Shown: positions 1 through 7,407 of the stretch, piece after piece
How positions within the stretch are numbered: position 1 is the stretch's first letter
How the letters are laid out: each line of letters begins with the position of its first letter
DNA from: Actinomycetota bacterium
Lineage (GTDB): Bacteria; Actinomycetota; Acidimicrobiia; Acidimicrobiales; Ilumatobacteraceae
NCBI GenBank assembly: GCA_018882725.1
Contig: VERK01000036.1
Coordinates: 1 to 13,521, forward strand
Direction of reading: 5' to 3'
DNA: 13,521 nucleotides
Translations under genes and position numbers: made by a program
The notes under the pieces: model-generated
Database searches by the model: none
The model's input: only the letters and a program-made list of their open reading frames with translations
Told to the model about the DNA's origin: nothing

Positions 1-663
1 GGTGTGCACTGCCACATCGGGTCGAACGTGTTCGCGGTCGAGTCGTTCGCCAAGGCGGCCGATGTGATGTCGCGCTTCGCGGCGCCGTACGACTTCCCCG
101 AACTGACGCTCGGTGGCGGACTCGGCGTCGCGTATACCGAAGACGAGGAAGCTCCCACCATCGGCGCGTGGGGAGCTGTGCTGCTCGACGCCTGTCGGTC
201 GATTGGCATCAAGTCGGCGGTGTTCGTCGAGCCCGGTCGCTCGATCGTCGCGAGTGCGGCGATCACGGTGTATCGCGTGGGCACCGTGAAGGACATTCCG
301 GGAGTGCGGCGCTACGTGTCGGTGGATGGCGGCATGAGCGACAATCCGCGTCCAGTCCTCTACGGCAGCGGTTACGAAGCGTTCGGTATCGCCGACGTCG
401 GTGCCGCGCGGACCGAATCGGCACGCATCGTGGGCAAGCACTGCGAGAGCGGTGACGTTCTCATCTTCGACGCCGACCTTCCGGCCGGTGTGAAGGTGGG
501 CGATCTCGTGGGCACTGCGGTCACGGGTGCGTACGGACATTCGATGGCCAGCAACTACAACAAGGTGCCGCGTCCGGCGGTGGTGTTCGCGGCCGACGGC
601 ACGGCTCGTGTGGTGGTGCGCCGCGAAACAATGGACGATCTCGTCCGCCTCGATCTGCCGTAG
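1..663 (+). CDS. lysA: Diaminopimelate decarboxylase, C-terminal part (5' end outside window)
   Basis: This PLP-dependent enzyme decarboxylates meso-diaminopimelate to L-lysine, the last step of lysine synthesis in the cytoplasm. The frame is open from base 1 and begins with G-V-H-C-H-I-G-S, the conserved HxHIGS segment inside the fold-III TIM barrel, so roughly the first half of a normal 430-460 residue protein is missing. Visible motifs are the glycine-rich phosphate-binding loop GGGLG (112-126), EPGRS (229-243), the substrate-binding stretch around DGGMSDNPRP (about 325-354), the catalytic cysteine in HCESGD (Cys codon 442-444), and the C-terminal GAYGHSMASNYN block (about 526-561). The stop is TAG at 661-663. 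In actinobacteria lysA normally directly precedes hom; here a minus-strand gene and a terminator separate them, so hom probably has its own promoter. Identification is very secure. Confidence 0.97.
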   Translation, partial: GVHCHIGSNVFAVESFAKAADVMSRFAAPYDFPELTLGGGLGVAYTEDEEAPTIGAWGAVLLDACRSIGIKSAVFVEPGRSIVASAAITVYRVGTVKDIPGVRRYVSVDGGMSDNPRPVLYGSGYEAFGIADVGAARTESARIVGKHCESGDVLIFDADLPAGVKVGDLVGTAVTGAYGHSMASNYNKVPRPAVVFAADGTARVVVRRETMDDLVRLDLP

Positions 664-707
664 ACGGTTGTCGTTGACACACCGATCTGGCAAGATTCGT
701 TCACTCC

Positions 708-755
708 CCCGAAGGCTTCGGCTTTCGGGTTCAGGCCCGCCGGCAACGGCGGGCC
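708..755 (+). terminator. Tandem-hairpin transcription terminator after lysA
   Basis: Two perfect-length 9-bp stems follow the lysA stop. Stem 1 pairs 708-716 with 721-729 (one G-T pair) around a TTCG tetraloop at 717-720. Stem 2 pairs 734-742 with 747-755 around a GCAA (GNRA) tetraloop at 743-746, then TTTGT. Both loops are of the extra-stable tetraloop classes. The T-rich tail lies on the + side, so this mainly serves lysA, although it could also block readthrough from the convergent NYN gene that ends at 763. Confidence 0.8.
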
Positions 756-762
756 TTTGTAT

Positions 763-1470
763 TCACCACGTGGATGGTTTGTAGAAGACGCCGTGTGAGT
801 CCCTTACTTCTTGAGGTAACTGGCAGCTGGTGATTGCGGCAGCTCGCAAGCGCCGGGTCTCGCTGGAGACTTCTTGTAGTGAGGCTGATGGACGACTGTG
901 GCCTCGTGGATTGACGACGGTGACGTGACGTCCCAAATCTTGGGTGAGCATCCGGATCGGTTCTCGGAGGTCTGCATCGTTCGAGAAGACGACTGCCTTC
1001 TCGTGGTTCCCCTTGAATGCGTCCATCAGAAGGTGCACACCAAGATTGACGTCGGTTCCTTTCTCTTCGGCACGCCAAACCGGAACCGATGTCTGACCAT
1101 CGTTGTGACGTCGCGCGCCGATGCGGGTGAGTGACAGCAGAGGCTGGGCGAGTCGCCCAGGGTTACGAACAAGCGGCATTCGCTTTCGTCGTCTGACGAA
1201 TTCGCCGAGGATCACCGTGGTTGTTGGCTGAACCTCGAGCGCCCGAATGTAGATCTGCTGTCGCTGAGCGAGATCTGGGTCGTGATCCGGTGACGAGAGA
1301 TGCGCCGTGAAGTACTTGACGCTGATGACCTCGTCGTGAGGACATACCCGTTGAGTCAACTTCATGACGTCGAGCCACTTCCATCCCTCAGTCGACCCAC
1401 TTGCGGCCATGAGTTCCCGCGCCCCGTGGTACAGGTTGAGGCCGTCGATGTAGGCGCGCACTTCTGCCAT
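763..1470 (-). CDS. NYN-domain protein, putative metal-dependent RNase
   Basis: The 235-residue protein matches the NYN (PIN-like) nuclease fold. It starts with MAEVRAYIDGLNLYHG, whose Asp9 and Asn12 are the first acidic-site residues. It continues with KGTDVNLG (Asp140), a further Asp150, and the FSNDADL motif (Asp165, Asp167), the usual order of metal-binding acids in this family. The family is known to cleave RNA, but the substrate cannot be told from sequence. The ATG at 1468-1470 has no Shine-Dalgarno but a TAGGTT -10 six bases upstream, suggesting a leaderless mRNA. The gene runs against the lysA-hom-thrC direction, and hand-counted 60-base stretches between 781 and 1080 are 53-60% GC, against 62-72% in two counted stretches of hom, so it may be acquired. 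No partner gene that would make it a toxin-antitoxin pair is visible next to it. Domain call is secure; function is inferred. Confidence 0.85.
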   Translation of the reverse strand: MAEVRAYIDGLNLYHGARELMAASGSTEGWKWLDVMKLTQRVCPHDEVISVKYFTAHLSSPDHDPDLAQRQQIYIRALEVQPTTTVILGEFVRRRKRMPLVRNPGRLAQPLLSLTRIGARRHNDGQTSVPVWRAEEKGTDVNLGVHLLMDAFKGNHEKAVVFSNDADLREPIRMLTQDLGRHVTVVNPRGHSRPSASLQEVSSETRRLRAAAITSCQLPQEVRDSHGVFYKPSTW

Positions 1471-1476
1471 GGGAGG

Positions 1477-1482
1477 AACCTA
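1477..1482 (-). promoter_or_regulatory. -10 hexamer TAGGTT of the NYN gene (leaderless)
   Basis: Read on the minus strand, TAGGTT is followed by six bases and then the ATG at 1470, so transcription should start at or next to the A of the start codon. It fits the TAnnnT form of actinobacterial housekeeping -10 elements. No good -35 is visible, and the bases before the ATG are pyrimidine-rich rather than a Shine-Dalgarno. Confidence 0.5.
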
Positions 1483-1524
1483 CGAGGAGGGTGTTGCGTG
1501 GTCCGTTCATCGGGACTGGAACGG

Positions 1525-1545
1525 CCCAGGAAATCGAGGCCTGGG
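1525..1545. repeat. Inverted repeat CCCAGG/CCTGGG upstream of hom
   Basis: CCCAGG (1525-1530) and CCTGGG (1540-1545) form a perfect 6-bp dyad with a 9-base spacer. It covers the position expected for the -35 region of the hom promoter, whose -10 is at 1562-1567, so it could be an operator or a -35-overlapping protein site. The arms are short, so chance is possible. Confidence 0.3.
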
Positions 1546-1561
1546 GTGTGGCGATCTCCCG

Positions 1562-1567
1562 TAGCCT
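1562..1567 (+). promoter_or_regulatory. -10 hexamer TAGCCT of hom (near-leaderless)
   Basis: TAGCCT lies eight bases before the GTG start of hom at 1576. There is no Shine-Dalgarno in the gap, and the hexamer matches TAnnnT, so a leaderless or nearly leaderless transcript beginning at hom is likely. A -35 is not obvious. This would let hom-thrC be expressed independently of lysA, from which it is cut off by the terminator at 708-755 and the opposing NYN gene. Confidence 0.5.
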
Positions 1568-1575
1568 GAGGCACC

Positions 1576-2877
1576 GTGACAACCGTGGAGAACAAGGGTC
1601 GAGTCGTTCGCGTGGGCGTTCTCGGGTGCGGCAACGTCGGTGCCGCCCTCGTGAAGCTCATCGAACAGCAGGCCGCCAGCATCGAGGCGCGCACCGGTGT
1701 GCGTCTGCAGGTGGTGGCGGTGGCCGTGCGCAACCTGTCGCGCGATCGCGACGTGGTTCTGCCCGAGGGTCTCCTCACCCGTGACGCGCATGCGGTGGTG
1801 GCCGATCCCAATGTCGATCTCGTGGTGGAAGTGATCGGTGGCATCGAGCCCGCGCGTGAACTCATCTCCACCGCTCTGGCCAACGGCAAGCCCGTGGTCA
1901 CCGCCAACAAAGAACTCCTCGCCAACGTGGGCACCGAGTTGTTCGCCGCCGCCGACTCGGTCGGTGTCGACCTCCTGTTCGAAGCCGCCGTCGCCGGTGG
2001 CATTCCGGTCATTCGCGCGCTGCGCGAAAGCCTGCGTGGCGAACCGGTGAGCCGTGTGATGGGCATCATCAACGGCACCACCAACTTCATCCTCACCAAG
2101 ATGACCGAAGAGGGCGCCGACTACGGCGCGGCCCTCGCCGAAGCGCAGCGTCTCGGTTACGCCGAGCGCGACCCAACAGCCGACGTGGAAGGTTTCGACG
2201 CCGGCGCCAAGGCCGCGATCATTGCGTCGATCGCGTTCGGAGCCAAGGTCGTCGCCGGCGATGTGTACCACGAAGGAATCAGCCGCGTGTCGGCCGCCGA
2301 CATCGCGGTGGCCAAGCGTCTCGGGTACGTGGTGAAGTTGCTCGGCATCGCCGAGCGCGATGCCAATGGCGAGATCGCCGTGCGCGTGCACCCCGCCATG
2401 GTCCCCAACAATCACCCGCTGGCCAGCGTGCGCGAGAGCTACAACGCCGTGTTCGTGGAAGGCGGGGCCGTCGGCTCGCTCATGTTCTACGGGCGTGGCG
2501 CGGGCGGTTTCCCCACGGCCAGTGCGGTGCTGGGCGACGTCATCGACGCCGCCGTCAACCTCGGTAAGGGCACGCACGGCACCATCGGAACGTTCGCCAA
2601 GGCACACATCCAGCCGATCGACGAGACAAGCGCCGAATACCTGTTGTCACTCGACGTGGCCGACAAGCCCGGCGTGTTGCATGCGGTCACCGGTGCGTTC
2701 GCGCGTCACGGTGTGAGCATTCGCGCGGCCGAGCAAGAGGGCAGTGGTGCCGGTGCTCGCCTCGTGTTCATCACGCACGTGGCCAAGGAGTCCGACGTTC
2801 AGGCCACTGTGCGCGAACTGCGCGACCTCGATGTCGTGCAGCAAGTCGGAACCATTCTCCGCGTCATCGGGGCCTGA
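1576..2877 (+). CDS. hom: Homoserine dehydrogenase with C-terminal ACT domain
   Basis: The enzyme reduces aspartate-4-semialdehyde to homoserine with NAD(P)H, at the branch point to threonine and methionine. The 433-residue length is typical of the monofunctional actinobacterial enzyme. The Rossmann fold begins with GVLGCGNVG (residues 14-22). TANKE (109-113) carries the conserved nucleotide-site lysine. GIINGTTNFIL (163-173) and the DVEGFDAGAK stretch (203-212, Lys212) form the catalytic domain. Residues from about 354 to the end form an ACT domain, starting near EYLLSLDVADKPGVL, which in this family binds threonine for feedback inhibition. The GTG at 1576 was chosen because it sits just behind a TAGCCT -10 and gives the normal short N-terminus before the Rossmann strand. 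The stop at 2875-2877 is eight bases before thrC, so the two genes are one transcription unit. Confidence 0.97.
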   Translation: MTTVENKGRVVRVGVLGCGNVGAALVKLIEQQAASIEARTGVRLQVVAVAVRNLSRDRDVVLPEGLLTRDAHAVVADPNVDLVVEVIGGIEPARELISTALANGKPVVTANKELLANVGTELFAAADSVGVDLLFEAAVAGGIPVIRALRESLRGEPVSRVMGIINGTTNFILTKMTEEGADYGAALAEAQRLGYAERDPTADVEGFDAGAKAAIIASIAFGAKVVAGDVYHEGISRVSAADIAVAKRLGYVVKLLGIAERDANGEIAVRVHPAMVPNNHPLASVRESYNAVFVEGGAVGSLMFYGRGAGGFPTASAVLGDVIDAAVNLGKGTHGTIGTFAKAHIQPIDETSAEYLLSLDVADKPGVLHAVTGAFARHGVSIRAAEQEGSGAGARLVFITHVAKESDVQATVRELRDLDVVQQVGTILRVIGA

Positions 2878-2885
2878 GCGCGCTC

Positions 2886-4256
2886 ATGCGTTACGTCTCC
2901 ACGCGTGGTCAGGCGCCCGAACTCGGGTTCAACGATGTCTTGCTCGCCGGTCTTGCGACCGACGGCGGTTTGTACGTGCCGGCCGAGTATCCGCCGCTGC
3001 CCGAACTGCCACTCGGTGGCTACGCCGAACTCGCGCACGCCGTGATGCAGCCCTACATCGGCAACGAGATCGATTCGACCGCGTTGCTCGCGATGTGCCG
3101 CGAGGCGTACGGAACGTTCCGCCATCCGGCCACGGTGCCGCTCGTGCAGATCGACACCGACGAGTGGATCATGGAGTTGTTCCACGGCCCCACGCTCGCG
3201 TTCAAGGACGTGGCGTTGCAGTTGGTGGGCCGTCTGTTCGATCACGTTCTGGCGCAGCGCGGCGAGCGGCTCATGATCGTGGGGGCCACCAGCGGCGACA
3301 CCGGCTCGGCCGCCATCGACGGCGTGAAGCGTTGCGACAACGTCGACATCGTCATCTTGTATCCGCAGGGTCGCGTGAGCGACGTGCAGCGCAAGCAGAT
3401 GACGACGGTCGATGCACCCAACGTGCACACCGTGGCCATCGACGGCACCTTCGACGATTGCCAAGACCTCGTGAAGGCCATGTTCAACGACGCGGCGTTC
3501 CGCACCGAACTCAATCTGTCGGCGGTCAACAGCATCAACTGGGCGCGTGTGATGGCGCAGGTCGTGTACTACGTGGCCGCCATCGATGCGCTGGGTGGTC
3601 GGCCGGTGTGCTTCAGCGTGCCTACGGGCAACTTCGGCAACGTGCTTGCCGGGTGGATCGCGGGCGAAATGGGAGCCGAGGTCGATTCGCTCATCGTCGG
3701 CTCCAACACCAACGACATCCTCACGCGCTTCTTCGACTCGCAGTCGATGGTCGCGTCGGGTGTGGTGCCCACGCTCAGCCCGTCGATGGACATCCAGGTG
3801 TCGTCCAACTTCGAGCGTTTGCTGTTCGAGATGAACGACCGCGATGGCGGGGCCACGGCCGAGCAGATGTCGCAGTTCCGTTCGACTGGCCGCATGGGAG
3901 TCGAGCCGGATCAATACGCGCGTTGGATCGCGCCGACGTTCCGCGCGGCGAGCTGCGACGACCACGGAACTCTGGCCACCATGCGGAACGTGTACGAAGC
4001 GACCGGCATGCTCATCGATCCGCACACGGCCGTTGGTGTGTCGGCCACGCGTCAGCGAAAGGCACAGGGGGTTCCGGTGGTCACGCTGGCCACGGCCCAT
4101 CCGGCCAAGTTCCCCGATGCCGTCGAACGCGCAACCGGTGTGCGTCCGACACTGCCCGAGCACCTGGCCGATCTGTTCAGCCGCCCCGAGCGCACCCACC
4201 CGCTGCCCAACGATCTGGCCGCGGTGCAGTCGTACGTGCGCTCAGTGGCTCGATAA
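2886..4256 (+). CDS. thrC: Threonine synthase (long, THR2-type)
   Basis: This PLP enzyme converts O-phosphohomoserine to threonine. The 456-residue protein has the N-terminal YVSTRG segment of the longer threonine synthase subgroup (as in Corynebacterium, Pseudomonas and yeast) rather than the roughly 360-residue form of Mycobacterium. The PLP lysine is Lys107 in FHGPTLAFKD (99-108). SGDTGSAA (136-143), VNSINWAR (214-221), the phosphate-binding loop PTGNFGN (246-252) and SPSMDIQVSSNFERLL (298-313) are all conserved. No clear Shine-Dalgarno precedes the ATG, so translation may be coupled to hom. Its substrate is made by homoserine kinase (thrB), normally the next gene in actinobacteria but absent from this window. 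The 3' end overlaps the convergent toxin gene by 15 bases. Confidence 0.97.
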   Translation: MRYVSTRGQAPELGFNDVLLAGLATDGGLYVPAEYPPLPELPLGGYAELAHAVMQPYIGNEIDSTALLAMCREAYGTFRHPATVPLVQIDTDEWIMELFHGPTLAFKDVALQLVGRLFDHVLAQRGERLMIVGATSGDTGSAAIDGVKRCDNVDIVILYPQGRVSDVQRKQMTTVDAPNVHTVAIDGTFDDCQDLVKAMFNDAAFRTELNLSAVNSINWARVMAQVVYYVAAIDALGGRPVCFSVPTGNFGNVLAGWIAGEMGAEVDSLIVGSNTNDILTRFFDSQSMVASGVVPTLSPSMDIQVSSNFERLLFEMNDRDGGATAEQMSQFRSTGRMGVEPDQYARWIAPTFRAASCDDHGTLATMRNVYEATGMLIDPHTAVGVSATRQRKAQGVPVVTLATAHPAKFPDAVERATGVRPTLPEHLADLFSRPERTHPLPNDLAAVQSYVRSVAR

Positions 4257-4628
4257 GTCGATCGTCAGGATCAACACGACGGGATGTGGGTCGCCCACAT
4301 CACCGGTTCGGAATTCGTTCACGAACTGGTAGTCGATCCGACCCGCCCCGCTGATCTCGTAATGGATGGTTCGTGAAGCACCGGGGAACTTCGGCTCGCC
4401 TGCTTTGCCGCGCAAGATCACCGCAGAGTTGACGAGCGGGGGAGTCCCGGGAGTGTGCGCTACGTGGTCGTAGAACTGCTGCGCACTGTCGAGGCCAACG
4501 CGTTGAGGTAGTCGTGCCCACGAGTCGGCGAACTTCCGGTGGACGAGTACGCGGTAGGTGGGACGCGCATCGGGTCGACCTCCGGGTCGACGGGCCGGTT
4601 CGAACGGCGAGTACGAACCGGGATTCAG
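4242..4628 (-). CDS. Putative RelE/ParE-like toxin, start codon uncertain (CTG proposed)
   Basis: The minus-strand frame ending at TGA 4242-4244 encodes a compact domain starting at T-Y-R-V-L-V-H-R-K-F (near 4559). It runs through ADSWARLPQR, an ILRGKAGEPKFPG stretch, RTIHYEISGAGRIDY and the C-terminus DPHPVVLILTIDLSSH. The order of the segments and the position after a Phd-like gene resemble RelE/ParE-type toxins, which cleave mRNA on ribosomes or poison gyrase; the exact family is inferred from memory. Oddly, no ATG, GTG or TTG occurs in frame between the antitoxin stop and the domain. The only near-start is CTG at 4626-4628, which overlaps the antitoxin TGA as CTGA and would give 128 residues. 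Going further back, the first ordinary start is a GTG at 4722-4724 deep in the antitoxin gene. It could be a CTG-started, coupled gene, a decayed gene, or affected by a sequence error in the G6 run at 4633-4638. The 3' end overlaps thrC by 15 bases. Confidence 0.5.
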   Translation of the reverse strand: MNPGSYSPFEPARRPGGRPDARPTYRVLVHRKFADSWARLPQRVGLDSAQQFYDHVAHTPGTPPLVNSAVILRGKAGEPKFPGASRTIHYEISGAGRIDYQFVNEFRTGDVGDPHPVVLILTIDLSSH

Positions 4629-5056
4629 GGTCGGGGGGCGGGAACGAAGTCGTGTGCGTCGGCACGACCAGTGAGAACCTGGCGGCGCTTCGGGTCGGCG
4701 ACCGCGAGTGACGTGGCGCGCCACGCCGCAATGATTTCTTCGAGGCCGGCTTGATCGAGTGATCCGCTGTCGAGATCTTCGAGGGCCGACCACATCTCGG
4801 CCAGGAATGATCGGATGTCGTCGGCATCGAGATGCTGAATCCAACGAATCGCTGTTGGAACACCACCGCACTCGATCGTGTGCAGAGCGAGCGCCCATTG
4901 CGCCACCGACTCGGCGCGTTCGAGAGCGTCGAGCCGCGTGAACACCAGCGCCGTTCCGTCGACCGCCCGGACGAGTGCTCGGTCGCGGGAGGCCGCTTCG
5001 AGGAGCTCGACGCGGCGTTCTTTCACGTCGGTGGCGGTGTAGATGGTCGACGGCAT
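4625..5056 (-). CDS. Putative Phd/YefM-like antitoxin
   Basis: This is a 143-residue soluble protein. The first 48 residues (TATDVKERRVELLEAA, then RALVRAVDGTALVFTRLDALE) resemble the Phd/YefM antitoxin DNA-binding fold: a helix carrying a leucine pair, a basic strand-turn-strand ending in a hydrophobic strand, then a D-x-L-E helix. The remainder is mostly acidic and helical (about 50-118), the part that in such proteins binds the toxin, with a basic, proline-rich tail (PAPRP). Known members neutralise their toxin and repress their own promoter. In support, a palindrome sits between the -35 and -10 of this gene's promoter. The ATG at 5056 lies six bases behind TATCCT, so the message is probably leaderless. 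The stop TGA overlaps the proposed CTG of the toxin gene. Family assignment is by pattern only; the C-terminal part is longer than in a classic 80-90 residue Phd. Confidence 0.6.
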   Translation of the reverse strand: MPSTIYTATDVKERRVELLEAASRDRALVRAVDGTALVFTRLDALERAESVAQWALALHTIECGGVPTAIRWIQHLDADDIRSFLAEMWSALEDLDSGSLDQAGLEEIIAAWRATSLAVADPKRRQVLTGRADAHDFVPAPRP

Positions 5057-5062
5057 GGAGTC

Positions 5063-5090
5063 AGGATAATGGTCAGGATCATGACCACAA
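5063..5090 (-). promoter_or_regulatory. Promoter of the antitoxin-toxin pair
   Basis: Read on the minus strand, TTGTGG (5085-5090) and TATCCT (5063-5068) form a -35/-10 pair with a 16-base spacer, and the antitoxin ATG follows the -10 by six bases. No Shine-Dalgarno is present, fitting a leaderless start. Confidence 0.55.
5071..5086. promoter_or_regulatory. Palindromic operator in the antitoxin promoter
   Basis: GGTCAGGATCATGACC is a 16-base dyad in which only one of eight base pairs is mismatched (5076 against 5081). It occupies the spacer between the -35 and -10, where a bound repressor would block RNA polymerase. Autoregulation by the antitoxin or the toxin-antitoxin complex is the expected use in such loci. 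A second copy of GTCAGGAT-like sequence (5060-5067) sits just downstream over the -10. Confidence 0.5.
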
Positions 5091-5127
5091 CGCCCGAAAG
5101 GCTGGAACTTTTCCCAGGTTCGATGCG

Positions 5128-5156
5128 TTGTTGGGGCCGGGGGAGGTGGCTAGGGT
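5128..5156 (+). promoter_or_regulatory. Probable rho promoter
   Basis: TTGTTG (5128-5133) and TAGGGT (5151-5156) are separated by 17 bases, a normal housekeeping spacing. Transcription would start near 5162-5164, leaving a leader of about 118 bases before the GTG of rho. It is divergent from the antitoxin promoter, with the two -35 regions about 38 bases apart. Confidence 0.45.
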
Positions 5157-5163
5157 CGGTGTT

Positions 5164-5249
5164 GTTCGGAATCCCGAACCGCTCTGGTTGCCGAGTTGTC
5201 GCACCGAGTGCCTCCCCGAGGGATCGCCGGGGGCTGTTCATTCGCCCCC
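5164..5249 (+). promoter_or_regulatory. Structured leader of rho (two hairpins)
   Basis: Hairpin A pairs GTTCGG (5164-5169) with CCGAAC (5174-5179) around a 4-base loop, at what would be the 5' end of the transcript. Hairpin B pairs GGGGGC (5229-5234) with GCCCCC (5244-5249) around a 9-base loop, followed by a C/T-rich stretch (5250-5262). Rho genes are known to be autoregulated through their leaders in some bacteria. A C-rich unpaired tract could be a Rho-binding site, but this is inference. Confidence 0.35.
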
Positions 5250-5280
5250 TCCTCTTCCCCTCGTCTGAAAGCAGGTTCAC

Positions 5281-7089
<1,809 letters not shown>

Positions 7090-7095
7090 CCTGGT

Positions 7096-7121
7096 GGGGG
7101 CAGGTGGCCGGCCTGACCCCC
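7096..7121 (+). terminator. Hairpin just after rho
   Basis: Seven bases after the rho stop, GGGGGCAGG (7096-7104) pairs with CCTG-A-CCCCC (7112-7121), with A7116 bulged and a 7-base loop. There is no T-run after it, so it is a weak intrinsic terminator at best. It may stabilise the rho 3' end or attenuate readthrough into rpmE. Confidence 0.35.
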
Positions 7122-7126
7122 GCCGA

Positions 7127-7164
7127 TACACTCCTCCAGGCCCGAAACCGGGGAGCACGAAGGA
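7127..7164 (+). promoter_or_regulatory. rpmE -10 (TACACT) and Shine-Dalgarno
   Basis: TACACT at 7127-7132 is a good -10, without a clear -35. Transcription from it would start near 7139 and give a leader of about 32 bases. AAGGA at 7160-7164 sits six bases before the ATG at 7171 and is the clearest Shine-Dalgarno in the window, unlike the leaderless pattern at several other genes here. Confidence 0.45.
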
Positions 7165-7170
7165 AGAACC

Positions 7171-7398
7171 ATGAAGGCCGAGATTCACCCGAAGTACGAC
7201 ACCGTTTCGGTTCGCTGCTCGTGCGGCAACAACTTCGAGACCCGTTCCACCATCCCCGGTTCGCTGAACGTCGAATTGTGCAACGAGTGCCACCCGTACT
7301 TCACGGGCAAGCAGAAGCTCGTCGACACCGGTGGACGCGTCGAGCGCTTCAACAAGCGTTACGGCGACCGCACCACCAAGGCCAAGAAGAAGTCCTGA
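7171..7398 (+). CDS. rpmE: 50S ribosomal protein L31, zinc-binding form
   Basis: L31 is a small protein of the large ribosomal subunit that bridges to the small subunit. The 75-residue protein begins MKAEIHPKY and contains Cys16-x-Cys18 and Cys37-x-x-Cys40 (LCNECHPYFTG), the four zinc ligands of the C+ type, so it should be the version used when zinc is sufficient. Residues 54-63 (GGRVERFNKR) are the conserved basic segment, and the tail is lysine-rich. The ATG is supported by AAGGA six bases upstream. The position after rho and before prfA is the standard actinobacterial order, except that an extra gene follows here. Confidence 0.98.
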   Translation: MKAEIHPKYDTVSVRCSCGNNFETRSTIPGSLNVELCNECHPYFTGKQKLVDTGGRVERFNKRYGDRTTKAKKKS

Positions 7399-7407
7399 CC
7401 CTGTTGT

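Noticed and set aside
674..702. TTGACA after lysA, possible -35 of a small RNA ending in the tandem hairpins
   Set aside because: No -10-like hexamer lies 16-18 bases downstream, and the hairpins are explained as the lysA terminator.
1485..1495. AGGAGG on the + strand near 1485, possible Shine-Dalgarno for a small gene before hom
   Set aside because: No convincing open frame follows at a suitable distance; it lies in the upstream region of the NYN gene.
1507..2607. Long minus-strand open frame opposite hom, and similar ones opposite thrC (2799-4199) and prfA (8801-9739)
   Set aside because: All are His/Arg/Gly-rich shadows caused by high GC; the + strand genes have complete catalytic motifs.
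4300..4866. A 188-codon minus-strand frame overlapping both toxin and antitoxin
   Set aside because: Arg/Ser/Pro-rich out-of-frame reading with no domain; the two other frames carry the recognisable proteins.
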